NCBI RefSeq assembly: GCF_000373625.1
Contig: NZ_KB891988.1
Coordinates: 310,001-374,000 of the forward strand
DNA length: 64,000 nt
Direction: 5' to 3'
Source of the DNA: Streptomyces sp. LaPpAH-108
Lineage (GTDB): Bacteria > Actinomycetota > Actinomycetes > Streptomycetales > Streptomycetaceae
The notes under the pieces are model-generated. The model saw nothing but the letters and a program-made list of their open reading frames with translations, had not been told where the DNA came from and ran no database searches. Positions 11,226-20,484 of the stretch are shown here, piece by piece. Both the position numbers and the translations under genes were made by a program. Each line of letters begins with the position of its first letter. Position 1 is the first letter of the stretch.

Positions 11226-12107
11226 ATGTTCGGCCGGTGGCTGGAAAAACGAACGAACCGGTTCCACCGGACGAGTCCCCTGGCGGCGGTCCGGACCCCG
11301 GCCGACGCGGGTGTGCTGAGCTGCCGGGTGCTCGATCCGGTCTACGAGCCGGTGGGCAACGCGGACTTGACGGTCGTCGACAGCGTCGGCCGCAAGGTGG
11401 TCAGCGGGGGCACCGATCCCTACGGGCTGTTCATGGCCACGGTCCCGGCGGGGGAGTACCGGCTCTCGGTCGCGGCCGAGGGGTACGCGCCCTACCGCGC
11501 GACCGCGATGGTCGGCCAGAACTCCCTCGCCTCGCTGGGCGATGTGACCCTCCAGGTCGCTCAGCCCCCGGAGCCCCCGGCGCGCGGCGACTGGGAGATC
11601 GACCCCGCGCACTCCTCCATCGCCTTCACCGCGCGGCACATCGGACTGGCCCGGATCCACGGGCGGTTCAACTCCTTCGCGGGCGCGGTCCGCATCGCCG
11701 ACCGCATGGAGAACTCCGCGATGCACGTGGTGATCGACGCCGCGGCCATCGACACGGGCGTCCGGATGCGCGACGACCACCTGCGCTCCGCGGACTTCCT
11801 GGACGTGCAGCGGTATCCGACGCTGGAGTTCTACAGCGAGCGCTTCGCCCATCGCGGCGGCAACCGCTGGGCCGTCACCGGCGCCCTCTCCCTCCACGGC
11901 GTGACCCGCACGGTCACCCTCGACGCCGAATACCTCGGCCTCGGCACCGGCATGGAGGGCGAACCCCGAGCCGCCTGCCGCGCGACCACCGAACTCCACC
12001 GCGACGACTACACCATCAGCTGGCAGACGATGCTGGCCCGAGGCATCGCGGTGGTGGGCCGCAGCATCCGCGTGGACCTGGACATACAGATCGTGCCCAA
12101 GGCATGA
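11226..12107 (+). CDS. YceI-family lipid-binding protein with N-terminal carboxypeptidase-regulatory-like domain
   Basis: The 293-residue product combines an N-terminal Ig-like carboxypeptidase regulatory domain (about residues 20-105: GVLSCRVLDP, DPYGLFMATVPAGEYRLSV) with a YceI lipocalin-like beta-barrel (about 115-293: WEIDPAHSSIAFTARHIG, RSADFLDVQRYPTLEF). YceI barrels bind polyisoprenoid or similar amphiphiles. There is no signal peptide, unlike E. coli YceI, so it is probably cytoplasmic. Start ATG 11226 is favoured by GAGGTG at 11214-11219 with 6-base spacing; upstream ATGs at 11178-11196 lack such a site. Confidence 0.87.
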   Translation: MFGRWLEKRTNRFHRTSPLAAVRTPADAGVLSCRVLDPVYEPVGNADLTVVDSVGRKVVSGGTDPYGLFMATVPAGEYRLSVAAEGYAPYRATAMVGQNSLASLGDVTLQVAQPPEPPARGDWEIDPAHSSIAFTARHIGLARIHGRFNSFAGAVRIADRMENSAMHVVIDAAAIDTGVRMRDDHLRSADFLDVQRYPTLEFYSERFAHRGGNRWAVTGALSLHGVTRTVTLDAEYLGLGTGMEGEPRAACRATTELHRDDYTISWQTMLARGIAVVGRSIRVDLDIQIVPKA

Positions 12108-12159
12108 GGAGCCGGGGGCGAGACGTCGGCCCTTCCGGAGCGTGCCGGAGAATGTCCCG

Positions 12160-12402
12160 GTGAGCGATGTGAGACACGTGCTGGTGCTGCCCGACCGGGA
12201 TGCCGCCGAGGAGGCGGCCGAGGCGCTGGGGGAGCGGTTCGGGATCGACGAGGAGCCCCGGCTCGTACGGGACGCCCTGGCGGGGGAGGACGACGCCGAG
12301 GACGCCCAGTGGCTGGTGGTGCGGGACGAGGCGGGGCGGCTCGACCCCGCCGAGCTGGACGCCTTCGCGGGGGAGTGGGACGGCTGGCGCGAGGAGCCGT
12401 GA
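12160..12402 (+). CDS. Small acidic hypothetical protein
   Basis: I do not recognise a family. The 80-residue product is strongly acidic (many Asp and Glu) with a possible beta-alpha start (VRHVLVLPDRDAAEEAAEALGERFG) and a Trp-rich end. GTG 12160 has CGGAG at 12146-12150 with 9-base spacing; the upstream GTG 12142 overlaps that site. Codon use, with GC-rich third positions, supports it as a real gene. It sits between the YceI gene and holA on the same strand. Confidence 0.7.
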   Translation: MSDVRHVLVLPDRDAAEEAAEALGERFGIDEEPRLVRDALAGEDDAEDAQWLVVRDEAGRLDPAELDAFAGEWDGWREEP

Positions 12403-12526
12403 GCCTGAGCACGTCTGCTTCGTGACCCCGAATTGGTGCCCCTTACAGCGTCTCGGGGTCGGTTCGGGGGCCGGTCAGGGTGTGCGGGCCGGTTCGTTGT
12501 CGGTGGTGCGTGGGATGCTGTGAGTG

Positions 12527-13516
12527 ATGGCAAGAAAGACTGCGAATGACGACCCTCTCGCCCCGGTGACGCTCGCCGTGGGCCAGGAGGACCTCCTGCT
12601 CGACCGTGCCGTGCGGGAGGTGGTGGCCGCCGCCAGAGCCGCCGACGCCGACACGGACGTACGCGACCTCACCCCGGACCAGCTGCAGCCCGGCACCCTC
12701 GCCGAGCTGACCAGCCCCTCGCTCTTCGCCGAGCGCAAAGTCGTGGTCGTACGCAACGCGCAGGACTTGTCCGCCGACACGATCAAGGACGTGAAGGCGT
12801 ACCTGGGATCGCCCGCGGAGGAGATCACCCTCGTGCTGCTGCACGCGGGCGGCGCCAAGGGCAAGGGGCTGCTCGACGCCGCGCGCAAGGTGGGCGCGCG
12901 GGAGGTGGCCTGTCCGAAGATGACCAAGCCCGCCGACCGGCTGGCGTTCGTGAGAGGGGAGTTCAGGGGGTTCGGGCGGGCGGCCACGCCGGAGGCGTGC
13001 CAGGCGCTCGTGGACGCGATCGGCAGCGATCTGCGCGAGCTGGCCTCCGCGGTGGCCCAGCTCGTGGCGGACGTCGAGGGCACGATCGACGAGGCGGTCG
13101 TCGGCCGGTACTACACCGGCCGCGCGGAGGCGTCGAGCTTCACCGTCGCCGACAAGGCGGTCGAGGGACGGACCGCCGAGGCGCTGGAGGCGTTGCGGTG
13201 GTCGCTCTCCACCGGCGTGGCCCCCGTGATGATCACCAGCGCGCTCGCCCAGGGCGTGCGGGCGATCGGCAAGCTGTCCTCGGCGCGTGGCGGCCGTCCC
13301 GCCGACCTCGCCCGTGAACTGGGGATGCCCCCCTGGAAGATCGACCGCGTCCGGCAGCAGATGCGCGGCTGGACCCCGGACGGCGTCGCCGAGGCCCTGC
13401 GCGCGGTGGCCGAGGCCGACGCGGGAGTGAAGGGCGGCGGCGACGACCCGGAGTACGCCCTGGAGAAGGCGGTCGTCATCATCGCCCGAGCGGCCCGCTC
13501 CCGAGGCCGTGCGTGA
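12527..13516 (+). CDS. holA: DNA polymerase III delta subunit
   Basis: The 329-residue product is the clamp-loader delta subunit that opens the beta clamp. It has the family pattern: an N-terminal VTLAVGQEDLLLDRAV, LTSPSLFAERKVVVVRNAQDL in the first AAA-like domain, a degenerate nucleotide site, and the helical C-terminal collar (SLSTGVAPVMITSALAQGVRAIGKL). The length is normal. ATG 12527 is preceded by an overlapping GTG at 12524; neither has a clear ribosome site. It is convergent with rpsT, and paired hairpins separate the two. Confidence 0.93.
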   Translation: MARKTANDDPLAPVTLAVGQEDLLLDRAVREVVAAARAADADTDVRDLTPDQLQPGTLAELTSPSLFAERKVVVVRNAQDLSADTIKDVKAYLGSPAEEITLVLLHAGGAKGKGLLDAARKVGAREVACPKMTKPADRLAFVRGEFRGFGRAATPEACQALVDAIGSDLRELASAVAQLVADVEGTIDEAVVGRYYTGRAEASSFTVADKAVEGRTAEALEALRWSLSTGVAPVMITSALAQGVRAIGKLSSARGGRPADLARELGMPPWKIDRVRQQMRGWTPDGVAEALRAVAEADAGVKGGGDDPEYALEKAVVIIARAARSRGRA

Positions 13517-13592
13517 CGTACCGCCGTCGGCCGTGCTGAACCGGCCCTGAGTCTCGACCGGCCCTGAGTCCCGGGGCCGGGCACCGGGCATG

Positions 13593-13641
13593 CCGAAGGC
13601 CCCGGTCACCCCCCTCGGAAGGGAGGCGGCGGGGCCTTCGG
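13593..13641. terminator. Long perfect hairpin between convergent holA and rpsT
   Basis: CCGAAGGCCCCG (13593-13604) pairs over 12 bases with CGGGGCCTTCGG (13630-13641). It lies about 75 bases after the holA stop and can work for either strand. No U-tract is present. Confidence 0.7.
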
Positions 13642-13650
13642 ATCAAGCTG

Positions 13651-13696
13651 CTGAAGCCACACCCGCGTGGCGAACGCAGGCCGCGTGTGGCTTCGG
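13651..13696. terminator. Second hairpin between holA and rpsT
   Basis: CTGAAGCCACAC (13651-13662) pairs with GTGTGGCTTCGG (13685-13696) with one G-U pair. Together with the hairpin at 13593 it gives each convergent gene its own transcription-stop structure; this one is nearer the rpsT 3' end. Confidence 0.6.
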
Positions 13697-13763
13697 AAAG
13701 GCCGGTCGGGGACGGATGAGAGAGGGCCCGCCCGGGTCCTACCGGCGTTCAGATCAGGAGGTG

Positions 13764-14030
13764 TCAGCCCTTGAGGTCGGAGACCTTGGCGGCCAGCGCC
13801 GACTTCTTGTTGGCGGCCTGGTTCTTGTGGATGACGCCCTTCGAGACGGCCTTGTCGAGCTGACGCGCGGCAGCGCGCTGGTACTCGGTGGCCTTCTCGA
13901 CGTCACCCGCGGCAGCGGCCTCACGGGCCTTGCGGATCGCGGTCTTCAGGGAGGACTTGACGGCCTTGTTGCGCAGCCGGGCCTTCTCGTTGGTCTTGAT
14001 CCGCTTGATCTGGGACTTGATGTTCGCCAC
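13764..14030 (-). CDS. rpsT: 30S ribosomal protein S20
   Basis: The 88-residue, Lys/Arg/Ala-rich protein is a typical S20: [20 protein letters not shown] at the start and a helical body ending [18 protein letters not shown]20 binds 16S rRNA early in small-subunit assembly. It starts with GTG (14030-14028) behind an AAGG-type site. It is monocistronic, divergent from lepA across about 230 bp, and convergent with holA. Confidence 0.98.
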   Translation of the reverse strand: MANIKSQIKRIKTNEKARLRNKAVKSSLKTAIRKAREAAAAGDVEKATEYQRAAARQLDKAVSKGVIHKNQAANKKSALAAKVSDLKG

Positions 14031-14257
14031 GAAGGAGCCTTTTCAGGTTCAGGCACGGGACCGCTCGGGCCCCGGACCGGTGATCCAAGGATTTTCAGTA
14101 CGTGCCTCGCGCTGAGAGGGCATGAGGCACAGCCATCAACAGTACCAGTGGCCGTCTCGGCGGCCCAAAACGCCCCCCGGTCGCTCCCCGTGGGACCATG
14201 GAGACTACGTATCGATCCGACCCGAGGCATAAGGCGCCTCAAGAGACAGGACCCTGC

Positions 14258-16132
14258 GTGCCCGCGACCCCTAACCATGTGCCCGAGCCGAGCCGTACCG
14301 ACCCGGCTCTGATCCGCAACTTCTGCATCATCGCGCACATCGACCACGGCAAGTCCACGCTCGCCGACCGGATGCTCCAGCTGACCGGTGTGGTCGAGCA
14401 GCGGCAGATGCGTGCTCAGTACCTCGACCGGATGGACATCGAGCGCGAGCGCGGCATCACGATCAAGTCCCAGGCGGTGCGTCTGCCCTGGGCCCCCACC
14501 GAGGGCCCCGACCAGGGCGCGACGCACATCCTCAACATGATCGACACCCCGGGGCACGTCGACTTCACCTATGAGGTCTCGCGGTCGCTGGCCGCCTGCG
14601 AGGGGACCATCCTCCTCGTCGACGCCGCCCAGGGCATCGAGGCGCAGACCCTCGCCAATCTCTACCTGGCGATGGAGAACGACCTCACGATCATCCCCGT
14701 GCTCAACAAGATCGACCTTCCGGCCGCGCAGCCGGAGAAGTTCGCCGAGGAGCTGGCGAACCTGGTCGGCTGCGACCCCGACGACGTGCTCAAGGTCTCC
14801 GCGAAGACCGGCCTCGGCGTCGACGCGCTGCTGAACAAGGTCGTCAAGGAGATCCCGGCCCCGGTCGGCGTCAAGGACGCCCCCGCCCGCGCGATGATCT
14901 TCGACTCGGTCTACGACTCCTACCGGGGTGTCGTGACGTACGTCCGTGTCATCGACGGCCAGCTCAACAAGCGCGAGCGCATCAAGATGATGTCGACCGG
15001 CGCGACCCACGAGCTGCTGGAGATCGGCACCAACTCGCCCGAGATGCTTCCGGCCGACGGCCTGGGCGTCGGCGAGGTGGGCTATCTGATCACCGGTGTG
15101 AAGGACGTGCGCCAGTCCAAGGTCGGTGACACCGTCACCAGCCAGGTCAAGGGTGCGACCGAAGCGCTTGGCGGCTACAAGGACCCGAGGCCGATGGTGT
15201 TCTCGGGCCTGTACCCGCTGGACGGCTCGGACTACCCGGAGCTGCGCGAGGCCCTGGACAAGCTCCAGCTCAACGACGCCGCCCTGGTGTACGAGCCGGA
15301 GACCTCCGCCGCCCTCGGCTTCGGTTTCCGCGTCGGCTTCCTCGGCCTGCTGCACCTGGACGTGATCCGGGAGCGCCTGGAGCGCGAGTTCGGCCTCGAC
15401 CTGATCGCCACCGCCCCCAACGTGGTCTACCGCGTGGTCATGGAGGACGGCAGCGAGCACACGGTGACCAACCCGAGCGAGTTCCCCGAGGGCAAGATCA
15501 GCGACGTGTACGAGCCGGTCGTGCGCGCCACGATCCTCGCGCCGTCCGAGTTCATCGGCTCGATCATGGAGCTGTGCCAGACCCGGCGCGGCACCCTGCT
15601 CGGCATGGACTACCTCTCCGAGGACCGCGTCGAGATCCGCTACACGCTGCCGCTCGCGGAGATCGTCTTCGACTTCTTCGACCAGCTGAAGTCCAAGACC
15701 CGCGGCTACGCCTCCCTGGACTACGAGCCCACCGGCGAGCAGGCGTCCAGCCTGGTCAAGGTGGACATCCTGCTGCACGGCGACAAGGTGGACGCCTTCT
15801 CTGCGGTCACCCACAAGGACCAGGCGTACGCCTACGGTGTCCGGCTCGTCGCCAAGCTGCGCGAGCTGATCCCCCGGCAGGCGTTCGAGGTGCCGATCCA
15901 GGCCGCCATCGGCTCGCGGGTCATCGCCCGCGAGACCATCCGCGCCATCCGCAAGGACGTCCTCGCCAAGTGCTACGGCGGTGACATCTCCCGTAAGCGG
16001 AAGCTGCTGGAGAAGCAGAAGGAAGGCAAGAAGCGGATGAAGATGGTGGGTTCCGTGGAGGTTCCGCAGGAAGCCTTCATCGCGGTGCTCTCCAGCGATG
16101 ACAGCGCGGGTTCGGGCAAGGCCAAGAAGTAA
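14258..16132 (+). CDS. lepA: Elongation factor 4 (LepA) GTPase
   Basis: The 624-residue translational GTPase acts on elongating or initiating ribosomes. The G1 motif AHIDHGKST is at residues 26-34. The switch I region [20 protein letters not shown] and NKIDLP are all present, and the EF4-specific C-terminus ends in a Lys-rich tail. GTG 14258 gives the usual actinobacterial N-terminus ([16 protein letters not shown]); ACAGGA just upstream supports it, and the longer reading from 14198 lacks a site. It is divergent from rpsT and followed by a strong hairpin at 16174-16205. Confidence 0.97.
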   Translation: MPATPNHVPEPSRTDPALIRNFCIIAHIDHGKSTLADRMLQLTGVVEQRQMRAQYLDRMDIERERGITIKSQAVRLPWAPTEGPDQGATHILNMIDTPGHVDFTYEVSRSLAACEGTILLVDAAQGIEAQTLANLYLAMENDLTIIPVLNKIDLPAAQPEKFAEELANLVGCDPDDVLKVSAKTGLGVDALLNKVVKEIPAPVGVKDAPARAMIFDSVYDSYRGVVTYVRVIDGQLNKRERIKMMSTGATHELLEIGTNSPEMLPADGLGVGEVGYLITGVKDVRQSKVGDTVTSQVKGATEALGGYKDPRPMVFSGLYPLDGSDYPELREALDKLQLNDAALVYEPETSAALGFGFRVGFLGLLHLDVIRERLEREFGLDLIATAPNVVYRVVMEDGSEHTVTNPSEFPEGKISDVYEPVVRATILAPSEFIGSIMELCQTRRGTLLGMDYLSEDRVEIRYTLPLAEIVFDFFDQLKSKTRGYASLDYEPTGEQASSLVKVDILLHGDKVDAFSAVTHKDQAYAYGVRLVAKLRELIPRQAFEVPIQAAIGSRVIARETIRAIRKDVLAKCYGGDISRKRKLLEKQKEGKKRMKMVGSVEVPQEAFIAVLSSDDSAGSGKAKK

Positions 16133-16173
16133 CCGCGCACGGCACCGGGCCGTACCCGCGATTCCGGGCACAA

Positions 16174-16205
16174 GGGGCTCGTCGCACACAAGTGCGGCGG
16201 GCCCC
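16174..16205 (+). terminator. Terminator hairpin after lepA
   Basis: GGGGCTCGTCGCAC (16174-16187) pairs with GTGCGGCGGGCCCC (16192-16205) over 14 positions, two of them G-U, with a four-base loop. It is followed by TGCGTGTG rather than a U-tract. Confidence 0.75.
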
Positions 16206-16321
16206 TGCGTGTGCGTCGGGTCGCTCTGCGTGGACGTTCCGTGCGGTCCTGTGGGGAAGTCGCAGGCCGCGTCCCCTTACGCGACGAGCGGTCGCGCCTT
16301 ACCCTGATCCCTGCCCCATAG

Positions 16322-16336
16322 TTACTCGTGAGTTAA
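16322..16336. promoter_or_regulatory. Near-palindromic candidate operator upstream of acyl-CoA ligase
   Basis: TTACTCGTGAGTTAA is an almost perfect inverted repeat (TTACTC / GAGTTAA) about 120 bp before the ligase start, close to the AT-richest part of this intergenic region. TetR-type regulators of fatty-acid genes in actinobacteria often bind TTACT...AGTAA-like sites, so a fatty-acid-responsive operator is possible. Short imperfect repeats (aaacagcaggcc / aaacaacaggcc) follow it. Confidence 0.35.
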
Positions 16337-16454
16337 ACAGCAGGCCAGTCAAACAACAGGCCGTACCCGTTCGCATTCCCCACGTGAGTCACCAGCCGCA
16401 GTCAAACCCAGCCGCACCGAGTCAGCCGCACCGTCGCGGGCCCCGGAGGATGTC

Positions 16455-18329
16455 GTGAGCGACACACAGACCCTGATCGAGAACCGACCGCCCTCCGTGG
16501 CGGCCCTCTTCCTGGAGCGCGTGGCGGCGACACCGGACGCCGAGGCGTACCGCTACCCCGTCCCGTCGGCCACGGGCGCCGGTCCGGACGAGTGGAAGTC
16601 GCTGACCTGGAGCCAGGCCGCCGAGCGGGTGTACGCCATCGCGGCCGGTCTCATCGAGCTGGGCATCGAGCCCGAGCAGCGCGTCGCGCTCGCCTCCTCC
16701 ACCCGGGTCGAGTGGATCCTCGCGGACCTCGGCATCCTCTGCGCGGGCGGCGCCACCACGACCGTCTACCCGCAGACCAACTCCGACGAGTCGGCGTTCA
16801 TCCTCTCCGACTCCGAGAGCCGGGTGCTGATCGCGGAGGACGCCGCCCAGGTCGCCAAGGCGGTGGAGCGCCGTGCCGAGCTGCCCGCGCTCACCAAGGT
16901 CGTCGTCATCGACCCCGAGGGCGCCGAGACCGGTGACTGGGTGATCACCCTGGCCGAGCTGGAGAAACGCGGCGCGGCCTATCTGGAGACGCACCCCGAG
17001 CTGATCAAGGAGCGCGTCGGCGCGATCACCGCCGACCAGCTCGCCACCCTGATCTACACCTCCGGCACCACCGGCCGTCCCAAGGGCGTACGCCTGCCGC
17101 ACGACAACTGGTCGTACATGGCCAAGGCCATCGCGGCGACCGGGCTGTGCACCTCGGAGGACGTGCAGTACCTCTGGCTGCCGCTCGCCCACGTCTTCGG
17201 CAAGGTACTCACCTCGGGGCAGATCGAGGTCGGCCACGTCACCGCGGTCGACGGCCGCGTGGACAAGATCATCGAGAACCTGCCCGTGGTCCGGCCGACC
17301 TACATGGCCGCCGTGCCGCGCATCTTCGAGAAGGTCTACAACGGCGTGGCGGCCAAGGCCCGCGAGGGCGGCGCGGCCAAGTACAAGATCTTCCAGTGGG
17401 CCGCCGAGACCGCCCGTGAGTACGCCAAGGCGTCCCAGGACAGCTTCCGGCGCACCGGCACCGCCTCCGTGCCGTTCGCGCTCGCCGCCAAGCACAAGGT
17501 GGCCGACGCCCTCGTCTACGCCAAGATCCGCGAGGCGTTCGGCGGCCGGCTGCGCGCCTGTGTCTCCGGCGCCTCCGCGCTCGCCCCCGAGATCGGCTAC
17601 TTCTTCTCCGGCGCCGGTATCCACATCCTGGAGGGCTACGGCCTCACCGAGACCTCCGCCGCCTCTTTCGTGAACCCGGGCGAGGCATACCGCACCGGCA
17701 CGGTCGGCAAGCCGCTGCCCGGCTGCGAGGTACGCATCGCGGACGACGGCGAGATCCTGCTGCGCGGCCCCGGCGTCATGCAGGGCTACCACCAGCAGCC
17801 CGAGAAGACCGCCGAGGTCCTCGAGTCCGACGGCTGGTTCCACACCGGGGACATCGGCGAGCTGTCGGCCGACGGCTATCTGCGCATCACCGACCGCAAG
17901 AAGGACCTCATCAAGACCTCCGGCGGCAAGTACGTGGCGCCCGCCGAGGTCGAGGGCCAGTTCAAGGCGGTGTGCCCCTACGTCTCCAACATCCTGGTGC
18001 ACGGAGCCGACCGGAACTACTGCACCGCCCTCATCGCCCTGGACGAGCCGACCATCCTCCAGTGGGCCGCCGACAACGGCCTGGAGGGCAAGTCGTACGC
18101 CGAGGTCGTCGCCGCGCCGCAGACCGTCGAGCTGGTCGACGGCTATGTGAAGCAGCTCAACGAGGGCCTGCAGCGCTGGCAGACGATCAAGAAGTTCCGG
18201 CTGCTGCCCCGCGACCTCGACGTGGAGCACGGCGAGATCACCCCGAGCCTGAAGCTGAAGCGGCCGGTGGTGGAGCGGGAGTACCGCGGGCTGATCGACG
18301 AGATGTACGCCGGGACGCGCGAGAACTGA
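16455..18329 (+). CDS. Long-chain fatty-acid-CoA ligase (AMP-forming)
   Basis: The 624-residue ANL-superfamily enzyme converts a fatty acid, ATP and CoA to acyl-CoA. The P-loop LIYTSGTTGRPKGV (about residues 198-211), the EGYGLTETSA motif (about 395), the FHTGDIGEL motif and the hinge/K loop ITDRKKDLIKTSGGKY are intact. The type with LPLAHVFGK resembles FadD15-like enzymes. GTG 16455 has GGAGG at 16445. The gene is monocistronic, with a hairpin at 18393-18431 behind it and a possible operator at 16322. Confidence 0.93.
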   Translation: MSDTQTLIENRPPSVAALFLERVAATPDAEAYRYPVPSATGAGPDEWKSLTWSQAAERVYAIAAGLIELGIEPEQRVALASSTRVEWILADLGILCAGGATTTVYPQTNSDESAFILSDSESRVLIAEDAAQVAKAVERRAELPALTKVVVIDPEGAETGDWVITLAELEKRGAAYLETHPELIKERVGAITADQLATLIYTSGTTGRPKGVRLPHDNWSYMAKAIAATGLCTSEDVQYLWLPLAHVFGKVLTSGQIEVGHVTAVDGRVDKIIENLPVVRPTYMAAVPRIFEKVYNGVAAKAREGGAAKYKIFQWAAETAREYAKASQDSFRRTGTASVPFALAAKHKVADALVYAKIREAFGGRLRACVSGASALAPEIGYFFSGAGIHILEGYGLTETSAASFVNPGEAYRTGTVGKPLPGCEVRIADDGEILLRGPGVMQGYHQQPEKTAEVLESDGWFHTGDIGELSADGYLRITDRKKDLIKTSGGKYVAPAEVEGQFKAVCPYVSNILVHGADRNYCTALIALDEPTILQWAADNGLEGKSYAEVVAAPQTVELVDGYVKQLNEGLQRWQTIKKFRLLPRDLDVEHGEITPSLKLKRPVVEREYRGLIDEMYAGTREN

Positions 18330-18392
18330 CCGGGAACGGACCGGGCCCCACCGGTCCGTACCTCCACAGCCGCACGCACACGCACCCGCGGA

Positions 18393-18431
18393 ACGGGCGT
18401 GAACCCCCCGAAGAGGGGACTTCACGCCCGT
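18393..18431 (+). terminator. Terminator hairpin after acyl-CoA ligase
   Basis: ACGGGCGTGAA (18393-18403) pairs perfectly with TTCACGCCCGT (18421-18431); the loop contains CCCCCCGAAGAGGGG, which can form its own small stem. Confidence 0.7.
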
Positions 18432-18544
18432 CTGCGCTCGAAAGTGTTCGTCTTCTGGCACACCAGTAGCACAGTCACCCCGCACGATCGCTCACTTTGG
18501 TGACACCCCGCTCATGCGCGCCCCCTGTCTGTCACCCTGGCCGC

Positions 18545-20419
18545 ATGGACATGGCGGCCATACCGACCCAGCGGGCGACCGACGCCCCCGTCGGTGACAC
18601 GCCCGCGCACCCCGGCGCGAGCCCGCTCGCCGAGGGCCGGACCACCCTCGCCGGGAGCCTCGCCGCGCCCGGCTCCGCCCGCGCCCTGGTGCGCGGCGCC
18701 TTCACCGAGTGGGCGGCCCTCGGACTGACCGGACCGGACGGCGACACACGGCTGGCCGACGACGCGATGGCCGTCGTCAGCGAACTCGTCACCAACGCCG
18801 TCGTGCACGCGGGCACCGAGGTCGAGATCGCCTGGCGCCTCGAGGCGAACGGCGCGTTCACCGTGGAGGTCCACGACCACCACCCGGCGCGCGCCCCGCG
18901 CGACCCCTCCGAGCCCGACGCGCCCGAGATGCCCGAGCACGGGCGCGGGCTGCGCCTGGTCGCCACCCTCGCCGAGACCTGGGGCGTCACCTACCGCAGC
19001 GGTGGCAAGACCCTGTGGGCGCGGTTGCCGCCCGGCGGCGCGGAGGAACCCGAGGACCCCGCGCCGGTGCCCGCTCTGCACGCCGCCGAGGCCCTGGCAC
19101 CCCAGCCGCAGCGCCCCGGCGGCGACCGGGACTGGCTGGGCCGGGGCGCGCTGTCCTTCCTCGCCGAGGCGTCCGACCTGCTCGCGGGCCAGCTCGACGA
19201 GAACCTGGTCGCCGCCCTCACCGGCCAGCTCCTGGTGCCCCGGCTCGCGGACTGGTGCGCGGTGTGGCTGGAGGACGAGGCGACCGTGCGCACCGGGTGC
19301 GGCTCCGGCCCGGTCCGGGTCTGGCACGCCCACGAGAGCCGCATCGAGGAACTGCACCGCGCCCTGGAGAAGGAGCCGCCGCGCCCCGACGGGGTGCGTT
19401 CGGGGCCGGAGCCGTACCCCTGGCCGGGCGGCGCGCTCGGTCCCGAGGGCACCCATGGCACCGCGCTCGCCTACCGGCTCATCGCGGGCGGGCGCCCGCT
19501 GGGCACCCTGGTGATCGGCCGCTGCGGGCTGCTCCGCTTCCCCGACGAGGTGACCGGGCTGGTCGAGGACCTGGGGCGCCGGGTGGCGCTGGCCATCGGC
19601 GCGGCCCGGCAGTACGCCCGCCAGGCCACCATCAGCGCCGTCCTCCAGCGCGGCCTGCTGCCCGGCGCGGTCGCGGAGATCCCGGGCGTGCGCAGCGCAC
19701 TGGTCTACGAGCCGCGCGACAAGGGCGGCCCCAGCGGCGACTTCTACGACCTGTTCCCGGCGGGCGACGGCCGCTGGTGCTTCGCGGTGGGCGACGTCCA
19801 GGGCAAGGGCCCGGAGGCGGCGGTGGTGATCGGCCTGGCCCGGCCGTGGATCAGGCTGCTGGCCCGCGAGGGCTACCCGGTCGCGGGCGTCCTCGACCGT
19901 CTCAACCAGCTCCTCCTGGACGACGCCACCGAGGCCGCCGACGCCGCCGCCCGCGCGCTGGTCGCGGCGGGCGGCGGCCCCTTCGCGCCGGGAGAGGGCC
20001 CGCAGAGCCGTTTCCTCTCCCTGCTCTACGGCGAGCTGACCCCGCACGCGGACGGCGGCTTCCGCTGCGTCCTCGCCTCCGCCGGACACCCGCTGCCGCT
20101 GGTGCTCAGCCCCGGAGGCCGGGTGCGCAGCGCCGCCCGGCCGCAGACCCTGCTCGGCGTGGTGGAGGACGAGACCTACACCAGCGAGGCCGTCGAGCTG
20201 CGGCCCGGCGACAGCCTGCTGTGCGTCACCGACGGGGTGACCGAGCGCCGCTCCGGCACCCGCCAGTTCGACGACGAGGACGGGCTCGCGCACGCCCTGG
20301 CGAGCTGTGCGGGGCTGGACGCCGGGCGCATCGCGGAGCGCATCCACGACCTGGTGCTCGGCTTCGCCGACGACCTGCCGGACGACGACCTGGCGCTGCT
20401 GGTGCTCCAGGCGGAGTGA
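18545..20419 (+). CDS. SpoIIE-type PP2C phosphatase with N-terminal HATPase and GAF-like domains
   Basis: The 624-residue regulator combines an anti-sigma-type HATPase domain (about residues 30-160; N-box VVSELVTNAVVHAG, G-box HGRGLRLVATLAETWGV), a GAF-like sensory region (about 195-345) and a SpoIIE/RsbU PP2C phosphatase (about 360-624; SGDFYDLF, VGDVQGKGPEAA, CVTDGVTERR). Proteins of this layout control sigma factors through partner-switching: the kinase-like domain phosphorylates an anti-anti-sigma factor and the PP2C domain reverses it. No cognate anti-anti-sigma gene is adjacent. Start ATG 18545 is the first good Met; the longer reading is Pro/Cys-rich and unlikely. Confidence 0.88.
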   Translation: MDMAAIPTQRATDAPVGDTPAHPGASPLAEGRTTLAGSLAAPGSARALVRGAFTEWAALGLTGPDGDTRLADDAMAVVSELVTNAVVHAGTEVEIAWRLEANGAFTVEVHDHHPARAPRDPSEPDAPEMPEHGRGLRLVATLAETWGVTYRSGGKTLWARLPPGGAEEPEDPAPVPALHAAEALAPQPQRPGGDRDWLGRGALSFLAEASDLLAGQLDENLVAALTGQLLVPRLADWCAVWLEDEATVRTGCGSGPVRVWHAHESRIEELHRALEKEPPRPDGVRSGPEPYPWPGGALGPEGTHGTALAYRLIAGGRPLGTLVIGRCGLLRFPDEVTGLVEDLGRRVALAIGAARQYARQATISAVLQRGLLPGAVAEIPGVRSALVYEPRDKGGPSGDFYDLFPAGDGRWCFAVGDVQGKGPEAAVVIGLARPWIRLLAREGYPVAGVLDRLNQLLLDDATEAADAAARALVAAGGGPFAPGEGPQSRFLSLLYGELTPHADGGFRCVLASAGHPLPLVLSPGGRVRSAARPQTLLGVVEDETYTSEAVELRPGDSLLCVTDGVTERRSGTRQFDDEDGLAHALASCAGLDAGRIAERIHDLVLGFADDLPDDDLALLVLQAE

Positions 20420-20484
20420 GGCCCGGCCGGGGTGCGCCGTCCCGAGGAGCCGGGCGTAGTCCTGAGTACGGGACAATGGAGGAC

